Part shown: piece by piece, positions 10,795 through 21,480 of the stretch
Layout of the letters: every line of letters starts with the position of its first letter
How positions within the stretch are numbered: the stretch's first letter is position 1
DNA from: Limnanthes douglasii subsp. nivea
Lineage: Eukaryota; Streptophyta; Magnoliopsida; Brassicales; Limnanthaceae
Assembly (NCBI GenBank): GCA_036936605.1
Contig: JAUPFV010000002.1
Coordinates: 128,014,376-128,078,375, forward strand
Reading direction: 5' to 3'
DNA length: 64,000 bases
The notes under the pieces: generated by a model
Database searches by the model: none
What the model was told of the DNA's origin: nothing
The model's input: only the letters and a program-made list of their open reading frames with translations
Translations under genes and position numbers: made by a program

Positions 10795-12073
10795 TATCAG
10801 ATAGAGATTTTTTGTGTGATTTCTCTCTTTTAAGCAGAGAGTTAATGGACAGTCTTTTGATACTTCTATTTTTGTTTGCATATTTGATTTTCCTGTTGAT
10901 AACCGTGTTGAAGTCTTAATCAGTGAAGCTGGCTTTTGGTGAAGGATTGTAACTGCCTATATTGTCACCTTGAAGAGAATGGGGTTCTGTATTCTGGCTA
11001 TAAGAGTTAGTGTCCTGGTCCAGGTTTTGGAGGGCGGTGATGAGCTCAAGGTCTTTGTTGGAGGCAGTATCCACTCTATTAGGGCTGCTAGGATTAGTAG
11101 ATTGATATGAGACATTAGGCTTGTCTTTAACTGTTATAATAGATTTCAATTTTCTTTTGTAAACCTTGCTCAATGATTGAATCTAAGTAGATTTTGACAA
11201 TTGTATATTTGCAGAGATTTCTTGTAAAAAATTGGATTGAATCACATCATTTGCTATGTTATCAGTTTGAGGAATGATTTCTTTAGATTTTTCTTCAGTT
11301 TTTGTAGCATTCTTTCTACAATCATCCTCTTTGTGTCCCAAGTGAAAGCAACTATAACAATAATTAGGGACATTTCTGTAGCTAACTCCTATCCAGCACC
11401 CTTCGTTTTCTCCGAATCCAATCCACAACTTTCTTTTAAGCATTATGGAATCATCAATCATCATTTGTGCATAGGAAGCATTAGCTTTAGCCCAGTTATA
11501 GTTAGGAACAAAAGTTTGATGAACTGTACCTAAAGTAGCGGCAAGATCGTTAATGATAGAGCTGTTATAAAGGTATTCCGACAAGTTTTCAAATCTGACC
11601 CAAAGCAGAACTATATGGCATTCTTTATTCTTGTTGTTGTCGGGGGACCATTTCAGAATCCTCATAATTTTCCCGTCGACATTCCAGATGTTTTTCGACC
11701 ATAGCTTACCAACATCCTCCTTTAAGCAGAATTCAATCAAGATTTGTCTCGAGTCTAAAGTGATGAATGTGTATGACCCTTTGAATTTAAATGATTCAAG
11801 AAAAGATTGAAATGCCGCACGTTTTGGGATACATTGGCTAAATTTACCAATCAGTGTTGATCTGGATTGAGTAATGAGGGCATCTTTAGTTGCTTTTGAG
11901 TAATGTATAACGTTATGATCTTCTGAAAACTTGATGAACTCTGGTTTTGGTTCAGAACATTCTGAAACAGAGTTCAAGATTTCTGAGAAAGATTTCTTGA
12001 AGCTGTGCTGATCTTTGTTAATGTCTGGAAGAAGAGAAGGGAACTCTTCATTGTTGAGGATATCAAAAGTCAT
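10778..12073 (-). pseudogene. LINE L2 ORF1 (DUF4283 plus CCHC knuckle), two premature stops
   Basis: ORF1 proteins of plant LINEs bind the element RNA. One frame of 432 codons runs from ATG 12073 to TAG 10778, with in-frame stops at 11183-11185 and 10916-10918. The start is placed at MTFDILNNEEFPSL because L3 and L5 have NDEEFPPL or SDEEFPPL near the start of ORF1; an earlier ATG at 12157 is open but not conserved. A DUF4283-like region covers about 11930-11560 (TLIGKFSQCIPKR, WNVDGKIMRILKWSP). The knuckle CYSCFHLGHKEDDC (about 11350-11310) is complete. The first stop replaces a Lys codon of L3. Confidence 0.88.
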
Positions 12074-13214
12074 AGAACTGTAAATGATGAGGAACAAGAC
12101 ACCGACTGAGAAAAGATGAAGAGCAGCTTCAGGGAGAACATAGCAAGAACAACACAATGGAGATCAGAGAATCGAAATAACGATAGAAGCGGAAGACTCT
12201 GAAGAACAGAGAAAAGCTTCTCAGAAGGCTACAAAGATAACCGACGGGCTAAAACGGAGATCGGAGAAGGATTAGAGAGCGGAAGTCTCTGGTTCTGGAA
12301 AATACTCTTTTTCTTGGAGCCTTATACAAGATTTACTTAATACATCGTTTTTTATTTAAAGTGTTACCCTTATTTTTTTAATGCTTTTTTCATCTTTTTC
12401 TTTCTTTTTGGTAACAAAATATTTTTTTTCTCTTTTGTCATTCTTCTTTTCTTTTATTAATTAGATCATAGATTAAATATACTCTTACAATATATATATT
12501 TTATCTAAAAACGTTTTGAGATTAGTGAAAGAAAATTATGGTAATTTATTTTTAAAGAGAAAAAAAAATAAAAACAAAACTCATGTTTACTAAAAGAAAA
12601 AAGAATGATGTTATGTTTTTATGAATTCATGAAAGATGTTTAAACTCTTCAAACTGAATTGATGAATTAGAAAATAAATTAGAAAATAAATTAGAAAAGA
12701 AATATAAAAGCTTTAGATGATCATTTTTTTGTTGCATGTTTCTTTTAAGTCATGGTAGCTATAAATTTTGAGTTTTAACATTTTTTCTCTTCTGTTTTTT
12801 TTTTAAATTGAATTTTAATTTGATTTTGTGGGTTGTTTGATTTTTAATTGATGTTTTTGTTTGTATGGTGAATGAAAAATTGGAAGAATGAAGATAATGA
12901 AGATTGAAAATTAGTGTGCTAATATGATAATTTTTCAGAAAAAATTAGACCAAAGTATGATAATTCTCTTTATAAAAAAGTGTGCTAATAAATTTGAGTT
13001 TTTTTTTAAAAAAAATTGAAAACTGTCAATGACATCTATTATTTTATACCAATATTTATTTATTTATTTACGGTTATTGTTTTTAATTTTTATAATACGT
13101 TTATGAATTTGTTTGGTAAGTATTATATGAATTTAATATGGTAGACTGGATTTAAATCGACGATTAATATGATAACAAACGTATTTATATATAAACTATG
13201 GGTTTCATCCTATT

Positions 13215-13217
<3 letters not shown>

Positions 13218-13247
<30 letters not shown>
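13218..13247. repeat. (TA)n microsatellite
   Basis: About 15 uninterrupted AT dinucleotides in AT-rich surroundings. Confidence 0.9.
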
Positions 13248-13249
<2 letters not shown>

Positions 13250-13807
13250 TTTAATAAATACTTTTTAAATTGTATAATTAAGTTATATTAAACAAAATAT
13301 AAAATCGATCAAAAATTTAAAAAACAATTATACACTAAACAAAAATTGAGAATGAAACAAAGTTAGTTATATTTATAAATATCTTAGATAGATATTACTT
13401 AAAATCTACCTAAATAAATTTAGTATAAAAACAAACCCAATTCATATTTTAAAAGAAACCGATTTGATTTTCTATCTTGAGGTGAGATAGAGGACATACA
13501 TAAATCTGATTTTCTCGATGGAGGTTTCGATGCTTTCATTTTTTTTAATCTATTTGTTGTTATCTATTTAGTCACGTAGAACTGTGTTTGGTTATAATTT
13601 AGTAACTAAAGAGTACAGGTGAGATGAGAAACAAAGATAAATTTAATTTTTCGAAAAAAATGTAAAAATTCTAATTTTTTGTATTTAAAGAAATTTAGGT
13701 TTTGTAGGTTTCTTTCTCAAATTGTTAATCAATCAAATTTTAAATTTTGTAATGATGTAGTTGCCACATTGCAAAGTGAGATATTTTATTTGGATCGATA
13801 GATAAAG

Positions 13808-14015
13808 CATCTAATTTCTATACACTGAACTAAGGTTAAAGTTAGTATACCTTCTTGGATTTAATTTATTTTATTATTACTAAATTAAAATTTATCTTAT
13901 ATGAATTAAAACATCTAATTTCTATACACTGAACTAAGGTTAAAGTTAGTATGCCTTCTTAGATTTAATTTATTTTATTATTATTAAATTAAAATTTATC
14001 TTATATGAATTTTAA
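13808..14015. repeat. Tandem duplication, 104-bp unit
   Basis: Copies start at 13808 and 13912 with CATCTAATTTCTATACACTG. They differ at only a few positions by eye, so the duplication is fairly recent. Confidence 0.88.
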
Positions 14016-14034
14016 TATATCGCAAGATGATCTT

Positions 14035-14242
14035 ATGTTTTTAAGTCTAAACATATATATTTATTTTACTACTCTAAAAAATTCTTATAAATTTTAAATT
14101 TTAAATTTTTATTCTGAAAAATAATAAATAAAGAGAATATGTTTTTAAGTCTAAGCATATATATTTATTTTACTACTCTAAAAATTTCTTATAAATTTTG
14201 GATTTTAAATTTTTATTCTAAAAAATAATAAATAAAGAGAAT
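14035..14242. repeat. Second tandem duplication, also 104-bp unit
   Basis: Copies start at 14035 and 14139 with ATGTTTTTAAGTCTAA and end AATAAAGAGAAT. The sequence is unrelated to the neighbouring duplication at 13808, yet the unit length is the same. Confidence 0.88.
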
Positions 14243-14504
14243 CCGCTGATACGAGTTCTTTTTAGTTTAGGTATGGTTAACTGATTTTTACCGAAAATCA
14301 AAATCGTTCACAAAAAGTTTTATATTTACTTTTTATTGAAAATTGCCTAATTACATTTTTTAGTTTTATTTATAGTTTACTTGAATGATTTGTATTTTTC
14401 AAATACGTTTTTATATTTGCAGGATGACGTTTTTTTATAATTACGTAATTATTTGTAAATGGAAACCAAAACACACACGAATCAAAAGATATAAATATTG
14501 TCAC

Positions 14505-14545
14505 CCGTGGGTAGCCGAGTTGGTTGAGTAAGATAGGCCTGTGAT
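14505..14545 (+). other. Possible tRNA-like head (A box) of a SINE relic
   Basis: GGGTAGCCGAGTTGGTTGAG fits an RNA polymerase III A box (TRGCNNAGYNGG) as in tRNA-Leu/Ser-derived SINEs. I find no good B box within the next 40 bp and no tail, so this is weak. Confidence 0.25.
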
Positions 14546-15058
14546 TAAATGTTTCATGCTTTTTCCCCCAACTATCGGTCTTTCGTCTTGCGAATTTCGG
14601 TCACTCATTTTTACATCTCCCGTCCCGTAATTTTCGGTCTCTCGTTTCTATACTTTTCGTTTATACATTTATTCCGTAAATCTCGGTCTCTCGTCAAGCA
14701 TCTCTTTTTAAAAAAAAATTCAAAAAATATCATTCATAGATTTAGTTTCGTTTCTTTTAAAGACCATAATTAATGATATTTTCATAAAAAAAAATTAAAG
14801 GATTTAAAAGATATGAATTTCATAAAAGTATAAAATACAAATACTCCATAATTGTTTTAATAAAAATTGGACATTATAAATATAATTAGGCAATAAATAG
14901 TAATTAAAATGTTAAATAATTTTATTTTAAAAAATATATGAAAATAAAAAAGGGAGATTTACCAATAAAAACCCATTCAACAAACTTATTCTTGATAAAG
15001 ACCTTAAATTTTAAAGAGATATCTTTTAAACCGTAATTCGAAAAAAGAGTCCGAAAAT

Positions 15059-15328
15059 ACCATTGGTTTTGTTTTTTAGATGAACAAAACTAGTACCATT
15101 CATGATATGTATTGAATCTTTTTTATAAAAAAAATATTTTACACACGTTTCTCACTTATATGGTTTCGCATCTAACAACTATCAAAATAAAAAATAAAAA
15201 AGGTTTCACATTTATCAAAACAAAGAGTTTCTCACCTAGTAAAATAAAGAACACTTATACCGTTGGTTTTGTTTTTTTTAAGACGAACAAAACTAGTACA
15301 CTCATGATATGTTTTGAATTAATTTTTT
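15059..15328. repeat. Spaced duplication, about 70-bp copies 199 bp apart
   Basis: The sequence around GGTTTTGTTTTTT...GAACAAAACTAGTAC...CATGATATGT...TTGAAT occurs at 15059-15126 and again at 15257-15328. Each copy contains an inverted pair, GTTTTGTT and AACAAAAC. Confidence 0.75.
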
Positions 15329-15525
15329 TAAGAACAAATAGCGTTCACATCTATCAAAGACGTGTTTTGCATCTACCATTATAGAAGAATTACACGTTTC
15401 GCAACTATCAATAGGTACAAATACAAACGTTTCGCATCTATCACAAAATATGTTTTGCATCTGCCAGTGAAGAAATATACAAGTTTCGCATCTATACTTA
15501 CTCACTGAAATTGAACGTTTCGCAT
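15150..15525. repeat. Irregular array of TTTCGCATCTA-like motifs
   Basis: At least eight related words occur here (TTTCGCATCTAACA, TTTCACATTTATCA, TTTTGCATCTACCA, TTTCGCAACTATCA, TTTCGCATCTATCA, TTTTGCATCTGCCA, TTTCGCATCTATAC, TTTCGCATTTTCTT) at spacings of roughly 25-60 bp. Spacing is too irregular for a satellite. Confidence 0.7.
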
Positions 15526-16130
15526 TTTCTTCACTGAAAACACAGAACTGTTACGCGACTGAAAATCCCAAAAACAAAAAATAAAACACTAATACAATGC
15601 TACAAATAAACCACATTACCATAATTCGAACTCAAAACTAACAAGAAATTAGACTCGAAACACTATGAAAATGAACGAAAACAGATTTTTTAAAAAACAG
15701 CGATTTCGAGCTCAAATTCGAGTTTCAAACACACAAAACATCGAATATCTTCTCATAATCAAATAAAAACACAAATCAAAATCATATGAAAACAAAAGAA
15801 AAATAAAAAAATCGAGTAAAAAAAAATGAAAGAATCGCCTAATACACACAGTTGTTCTATTCACGAACAGAGAAAAAAAATTGGGAAAAAGGTAAAGAAT
15901 GGGTCTAAGAACCTTTTATATTATAAACTAAAGTCGCTATATTTTTACCGTTATATGGGAAAAAAACTTCTCTCCCAAGAAACTCCAAGAAACCAAAGAT
16001 TTCTTAAACTCTAAGAAATAAAATTCATTAGTTTTGGATCTGACTATAGGAAGTAAGATTGGTGCTGTGTCTTGGGCAGCTTGCAGGCACAGCCGGTGGT
16101 TGTGGTGCTGCCAAGGGCTGGTGGTGCAAT

Positions 16131-17414
16131 ATGGAGGGGCTGAATGATGAAGAGTTTCCACCATTAAAAGCCAATTCGGTGGAGAGTATCAAGTCGAAAG
16201 AGGTGGTTCCAACTGTTAGGTCTTACTCGGATGTCATAAGGAAGAAGGTGGAGGCTTCAGTGTTCAAGCCAATGGATGTAATCACACGTGAAGACGGCAT
16301 TATAGTTAAGTTTCATAGTCAGGTGAAGGCTGATCTATGTTCTAAATCAAGAACAACGTTGATAGCCAAATTCAGTGACGGAATTCCAAAGAAGCAGACA
16401 TTCCAACTGTTTCTTGATACTTTCAAGTTCAAAGGTTTGTACTCTTATGTCACCATTGATTCAAGACAAATTCTCGTCAAATTTTCACTACTGGAGGATG
16501 CAGGGCGTCTGTGGGTCAATAGGTTTTGGAAAGTTGAGGGCAAAATGATGAGGGTGATCAAGTGGAGTCCGCAGAGCAGTAAGAATTTCGAATGTCCGGT
16601 GGCTCTTATATGGGTCAGATTTGAAATGTTACCTGAGTTCATGTATGACGCTGCTCTTGTTCAAGAACTAGCTTCAACCATTGGAAAGGTGCATCATGTA
16701 GTTGTTCCTGAGATAAACAGGGCAAAATGGAATGCCTGTTTTGCTTTAATTGAAGTTGATGTTTCTCAATCTTTAAGGAGAAGGTTGTGTGTCGATTTTG
16801 GGGATGGAAAGGTGTTCTCTATAGTGGTAAGTTACAAAAATGCTCCTGGTTATTGTAATGATTGCAGGCATATTGGACATAACTCAGATGAATGTAAAAA
16901 GAAACTGAGAGTGGAAGCCAAGAAAAATCAAGAAACTGATAATGTTATTGCACAAAAACATGTTCAGCAAGAAACTACACAGAGTTTACAAGAAACAAAC
17001 AAGATTGACAGGCCTACGAAGATTCAAGCATTTACACATGTCTATAGAAGGAAACTAAAGTCGATTATTACAAAGAAAGACAGGCAATCCGTGTCCTGTC
17101 CATCAACTAGTGTTGGAAGTCCTAATAAGGAAAGAACAGCTTTGAATAATGACCTTGATATCATCAGTGCTTTGCAAAATCTTGAGGAGGAGGAGGAAGA
17201 TGACAGGAACTTGGCGTCTCCTCGTAGAGGTAATCCTGGTAGTTACAATCCTTCTCCAAGAGTAAGCTCTAATGACCCTGAAAAAGAATTCGAAACCATC
17301 ATTGCAAGGAAGATTAAGTCTGCTAATAGAAATAATAATAACAGAAGACTGTCTATAAACTCTCTTAGGAAGAGAGAAATGGATACTAAAAATTATGCAT
17401 CTGATAATGATTAA
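16131..17414 (+). CDS. LINE L3 ORF1, RNA-binding protein
   Basis: This 427-residue protein is expected to bind element RNA in a ribonucleoprotein with ORF2. I start it at ATG 16131 (MEGLNDEEFPPL) because NDEEFPPL-type sequence opens ORF1 in L2 and L5; an in-frame ATG at 16059 would add 24 residues that look like 5' UTR. A DUF4283-like domain covers roughly codons 65-200 (TLIAKFSDGIPKKQ, VEGKMMRVIKWSP). A CCHC knuckle CNDCRHIGHNSDEC follows at 16854-16895, with correct 2-4-4 spacing. The tail is basic and Ser/Asn-rich. It overlaps ORF2 by 8 nt from the conserved ATG 17407, or 20 nt from ATG 17395. Confidence 0.92.
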   Translation: MEGLNDEEFPPLKANSVESIKSKEVVPTVRSYSDVIRKKVEASVFKPMDVITREDGIIVKFHSQVKADLCSKSRTTLIAKFSDGIPKKQTFQLFLDTFKFKGLYSYVTIDSRQILVKFSLLEDAGRLWVNRFWKVEGKMMRVIKWSPQSSKNFECPVALIWVRFEMLPEFMYDAALVQELASTIGKVHHVVVPEINRAKWNACFALIEVDVSQSLRRRLCVDFGDGKVFSIVVSYKNAPGYCNDCRHIGHNSDECKKKLRVEAKKNQETDNVIAQKHVQQETTQSLQETNKIDRPTKIQAFTHVYRRKLKSIITKKDRQSVSCPSTSVGSPNKERTALNNDLDIISALQNLEEEEEDDRNLASPRRGNPGSYNPSPRVSSNDPEKEFETIIARKIKSANRNNNNRRLSINSLRKREMDTKNYASDND

Positions 17415-20400
17415 GTTTGTTAGCTGGAATGCAAGGGGAGTTCACAACAACCCTACATTAGCTAGGCTTAAGTTCATTATTGACAGTGAGAACATAAAAC
17501 TAGTTACAATACAAGAGCCAATGGCTAGGTTGGACAAATTGGAAATAGTGGCTAAGAGAATTGGATTTGATAATTGGATGTCTAATATTACTAACAAAAT
17601 TTGGGTTTTCTGGTCTAATGATGTGGGGGTTTCTATTATTGATGATCAAGATCAGTTTGTGCATGCTGAAATTAATTATGCTACATTTAGATGCTGTTTT
17701 ACTTCTGTTTATGCAAAGAATATGAGAGTACAGAGGTTGTTGCTATGGAGACAGATTAGTAGTGTTACCTGTAACATCCCTTGGATAATAGCTGGTGATT
17801 TCAACTCAATAAGGTGCCCTGACGATCAGCTAAATTGCGCAACTTATGATGGAGTTAGTGTAGATGACTTTGACAGCTTCATAAGGAATTGTAATCTGGA
17901 GGTACCTTCACACATTGGAACTCGTTATACTTGGAGTAACAATAGGGTCTGGAAAAGGCTGGATTGGGTACTTATAAACCAGCAGATGCTTAACAACTTA
18001 AGCATACAGGTTTGCCACATGGTCAGAACCTGTTCTGACCATGCTCCTCTTCTAATTACAGTTAACAAACAAAATGTATCTAGGCATAAGAAAGGGTCTT
18101 TCAAGTTCCTCAACGCTTGGGCAAACCATCCTGACTTTACGAATTGTGTGAGTCAGGATTGGTCTAAGGACTGTATTGGTGAGGATAACATGATATTTTG
18201 GCTTAAGCTCAAAAGATTGAAAAAGCATTTAAAACAATGGAACTTTTCAGTTTTTGGAAATATATTTAACAAAGTAAAAGAAGCTACTTTGCAAGTGGAA
18301 AACTGTCAATTGATACACCAACATATAAATGACAATGAATCTAAATCTAAACTGTCAAAAGCCAATAGCATTCTCATCCTTGCATTAAAGGATGAGGAAT
18401 GCTATTGGAAGCAAAAAGGTTTCAATACATGGATAAGTGAGAGTGATGGGAATACAAAACTGTATCACAGTTTTGTTGCAAAGAAAAAAAAAAGAAATAT
18501 GATTGCTGGAATTAAAGATAGGGAGGTTTGGCTTACTGATCAAACTGAGATTGCTGCTTCTGCTGTTGAGCACTTTAAAAAGATCCTTTCAAATGAACCT
18601 GATAATTTGTGTAATGTTAATGACAATGAATCAATACTAACAAACATTCCTAAGCTAGTTTTGGACAGTGACAATACAGAAATTGCTAAACCTACGTGTG
18701 CTGAGGAAGTTAAAGCTGTTATATGGAGCATGAAGAAGGATAGTGCACCTGGCACAGATGGGTTCAATGTTTTTTTCCTTAAACATTGTTGGAACATAAT
18801 TAAACTTGATCTATGTAGTTCTCTAAATGCTTTTCTTAAGGGCAAACCTATTCCTAAGGGTGTGTTTGCTACAGGGATTGTCCTAGTCCCTAAAATGGCA
18901 AATCCAATAACATGGAGTAACTACAGACCATTGAGTATGTGTACAATATTGAACAGATTGTTTTCTGGGCTTATTAATAGGAGAATATCTCTCATTTTGC
19001 CTAGAATTATATCTAAAGGCCAGAATGCATTTGTAAAGGATAGGTTGATACATGATAATGTTTTGACTATAAAAGAAATGTTGCATAACATAAGAAGGAA
19101 GCCTTCAAGAGGCAATATTATCCTACAACTAGACATGTCTAAGGCCTTTGACAGGCTATCTCATGCATTTATTATTAAGATATTAAAATGTTTTGGTTTT
19201 TCAGAAAGTATTGTTTCACTAGTTTACAGTCTTATTTCAAACGTTATGGTATCTATTTTACTGAATGGGTCTTGTAATGGATATTTTCCTCAGAAAACAG
19301 GACTCAGACAAGGAGATCCACTTTCTCCTTGTCTGTTTATCCTGGCAGAGGAAGCCCTATTGAGAGGGCTAGAGAATTTATATGCACAGAATCATAAAGT
19401 ACAGTTCTATGTTAGATCTGGAAATGTCTTACCTTGTTTGGCTTTTGCAGACGATGTCATTATTTTCTCCAATAGTGATCCATCCTCCATCAAGTGTCTG
19501 AGTGACCTGTTAAACCAATACCAAAAAGAGTCAGGGCAACTGATAAATAGCGAGAAGACGAAGGTCATAACATCTTCTAGGTGCTCAAATGCAAGATCAG
19601 CAAGAATTAATGCTACTTTGGGATTCAAGACTGAAAATGCACCTTTCAGTTACTTGGGCATTACAATAGCATCAAACAACACACGGAAGAATTATATAGC
19701 TCTCTTAAGCAAAATCTATAATAAAATTAGTGAATGGGATTTAAAGAACCTGTCTTACAGTGGCAGGTTGTCACTTATTAGACATGTTCTTTATCCCATT
19801 GTATTTTTTTGGATGCAAAACTGTTTTATACCAAAAACAATACTAAATAAACTGGAACTCTGTTTTAACAAGTTCCTTTGGAGACCAAAAGTGAATGAAA
19901 AAGCAATACATTGGACTGTGTGGAGAAATCTGTGCAAGTCCTTTAGGGAGGGTGGGTTGAATGTCAAACTTCTGTCTGACATTCAACTTACATTTGCTTA
20001 TAAACTATGGTACTTGTTTAGGAAAGGAGGTTCACTATGGTCTGATTTAATTACTAATACCTACTGTAGAGATAGACATCCACTATATGCAAAGTGTGGT
20101 GCTAATGATTCCATTGTTTGGAAAGGTCTTTGTTCAGTTAGGAAAAAGGCTGACCAATTAATTCATTGGAAAGTAGGTAGAGGTGAGGTTGATTTCTGGA
20201 GGGATTCATGGATAAAATCTGGTCCAATTGTCACTGACCAAAACTCATGGTATCTTCCAGCTATGATTAAAACATTTTGGAAACAAAACTGTTGGGATCC
20301 TATTCTAGAATCATTTTTGTCCAACGAAAGATTTCAACAAATATGCTGTGTTAAAATCAATCCTGACCAGAATGATTCTATAGAATGGAACATTTCTAAA

Positions 20401-21480
20401 AATAAAAAATTTTGTACTAAAACCACTTGGGAATATATAAGAGTAAAACACAATTGTCCTTTAATTTTCAAAAAAATATGGCATAGCTTTATACCAGCAA
20501 AATTTTCATTCTTAACCTGGAAGATACTAAAGAATTTTGTGCCTACTGACAGTGAACTTGCAAAGAAACACATCTCAATTGTATCTAAATGCCAGTTTTG
20601 CTGCAACTGTGAAGATACAACACACCTCTTCATCAGTTGCAGCTTTGGCTGGCAGTTATGGAATTACTATGGGGTTTTATTTAAAGTCCCAGTGAAACGT
20701 TTTATGACAATTAGGCATATGCTATTCATATGGTTTAATTCATCTTACAGCAAATTCCATATTAATCATATTGTTCCACAATTGATTTTATGGACAATAT
20801 GGTTTAATAGGAATCACTGTAAGTTTGACAAACCAACATATAAATTTTACAGTGCTATATGCAGAATAAACAGACTGATTTTAGCATTGGACATGAAACT
20901 CAAAACTAAGCACTGGCGAAATGCAATTGATGCAGGAATCATGATTGGAGCTATGTCTATAGAGCAGAGAAAGATGACTTACAGGACGTGGAAGGCTCCA
21001 ATTCTTGGTAGAATGAAGATTAACACCGATGCTGCTTGTTGTTACACTGGAGAAGCTGCTGGTGGACTAATTGTAAGGGACGAACAAGGGAACTGTGTTG
21101 AAGGTGCCGGATTTCTTTTCGGAAAGCTTTCACCACTTCAAGCTGAAAGAAGAGTGCTACTGGAGGCGCTCTTGCTTTGCAACAGAAGAGGTTGGAGCTT
21201 TGTTGACATTGAGTCTGACTGTTGGACTCTGGTCAGTAGGCTCAATGTCAACGTGAACGAAACCAGTACAGAGGAAGAAAGGCTTTGTAGAACCCTAATT
21301 CGGCCAGAAATGAAAATCAGCCACATTTCCAGAATGGAAAATGCTGTGGCTGATTGGATATCAAAGTGGACTCTAGATAAGAAAGAAAGTCATTCCTTCT
21401 CAGTCTATGACATCCCTAACCAGCTTCGAGCGATTATTGTGCTTGAAAGCATTGGCGTGGGATACATAGACCCAGGCTAG
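17395..21480 (+). CDS. LINE L3 ORF2: endonuclease, reverse transcriptase and RNase H, intact
   Basis: A 1,361-residue polyprotein for target-primed reverse transcription in the nucleus. APE-type endonuclease occupies about residues 1-230: NARG, QEP, GDFN and SDH are all present. Reverse transcriptase occupies about 440-790, with QLDMSKAFD near 577-585, GLRQGDP at 636-642 and FADD at 684-687. A Cys/His-rich segment, CQFCCNCEDTTHLFISC, begins at 1066. RNase H (RVT_3 type) occupies about 1205-1330 with likely catalytic D1212, E1251, D1275 and D1320. Such an archaea-like RNase H at the ORF2 end is known in plant L1 elements. The start could also be M5 (17407, MIKFVSW), the position conserved in L2. 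No stop or frameshift interrupts it. Confidence 0.96.
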   Translation: MHLIMIKFVSWNARGVHNNPTLARLKFIIDSENIKLVTIQEPMARLDKLEIVAKRIGFDNWMSNITNKIWVFWSNDVGVSIIDDQDQFVHAEINYATFRCCFTSVYAKNMRVQRLLLWRQISSVTCNIPWIIAGDFNSIRCPDDQLNCATYDGVSVDDFDSFIRNCNLEVPSHIGTRYTWSNNRVWKRLDWVLINQQMLNNLSIQVCHMVRTCSDHAPLLITVNKQNVSRHKKGSFKFLNAWANHPDFTNCVSQDWSKDCIGEDNMIFWLKLKRLKKHLKQWNFSVFGNIFNKVKEATLQVENCQLIHQHINDNESKSKLSKANSILILALKDEECYWKQKGFNTWISESDGNTKLYHSFVAKKKKRNMIAGIKDREVWLTDQTEIAASAVEHFKKILSNEPDNLCNVNDNESILTNIPKLVLDSDNTEIAKPTCAEEVKAVIWSMKKDSAPGTDGFNVFFLKHCWNIIKLDLCSSLNAFLKGKPIPKGVFATGIVLVPKMANPITWSNYRPLSMCTILNRLFSGLINRRISLILPRIISKGQNAFVKDRLIHDNVLTIKEMLHNIRRKPSRGNIILQLDMSKAFDRLSHAFIIKILKCFGFSESIVSLVYSLISNVMVSILLNGSCNGYFPQKTGLRQGDPLSPCLFILAEEALLRGLENLYAQNHKVQFYVRSGNVLPCLAFADDVIIFSNSDPSSIKCLSDLLNQYQKESGQLINSEKTKVITSSRCSNARSARINATLGFKTENAPFSYLGITIASNNTRKNYIALLSKIYNKISEWDLKNLSYSGRLSLIRHVLYPIVFFWMQNCFIPKTILNKLELCFNKFLWRPKVNEKAIHWTVWRNLCKSFREGGLNVKLLSDIQLTFAYKLWYLFRKGGSLWSDLITNTYCRDRHPLYAKCGANDSIVWKGLCSVRKKADQLIHWKVGRGEVDFWRDSWIKSGPIVTDQNSWYLPAMIKTFWKQNCWDPILESFLSNERFQQICCVKINPDQNDSIEWNISKNKKFCTKTTWEYIRVKHNCPLIFKKIWHSFIPAKFSFLTWKILKNFVPTDSELAKKHISIVSKCQFCCNCEDTTHLFISCSFGWQLWNYYGVLFKVPVKRFMTIRHMLFIWFNSSYSKFHINHIVPQLILWTIWFNRNHCKFDKPTYKFYSAICRINRLILALDMKLKTKHWRNAIDAGIMIGAMSIEQRKMTYRTWKAPILGRMKINTDAACCYTGEAAGGLIVRDEQGNCVEGAGFLFGKLSPLQAERRVLLEALLLCNRRGWSFVDIESDCWTLVSRLNVNVNETSTEEERLCRTLIRPEMKISHISRMENAVADWISKWTLDKKESHSFSVYDIPNQLRAIIVLESIGVGYIDPG

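Larger units (their letters stand above)
10591..12330 (-). mobile_element. LINE L2, 5' part only
   Basis: A minus-strand LINE fragment with 5' UTR (about 12330-12074), most of ORF1 and the first 60 or so codons of ORF2. Unlike normal LINE copies it lacks its 3' end, so it was cut or joined after insertion or during a rearrangement. It ends at a junction with G1 where a 24-bp piece of the element appears twice. Its proteins resemble L3 closely at the ORF1-ORF2 boundary (SWNARGVHNNPTL in both). Confidence 0.88.
12331..15925. other. AT-rich gene-free interval
   Basis: About 3.6 kb with long runs of A and T, no domain-like open frame and no element I recognise as a whole. It holds a (TA)n microsatellite, two adjacent tandem duplications with 104-bp units, a possible tRNA-derived SINE head, a 199-bp spaced duplication and an irregular array of TTTCGCATCTA-like motifs, each listed separately. 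It ends at the 5' TSD of L3 (15912-15925). Confidence 0.6.

Noticed and set aside
14549..14773. Open frame of 74 codons in the AT-rich interval
   Set aside because: Composition is Phe/Ser/Lys-rich, as expected by chance in T-rich DNA; no motif and no start context.
15150..15525. CRISPR-like array
   Set aside because: Repeat spacing and sequence are irregular and the DNA is clearly a plant nuclear genome.
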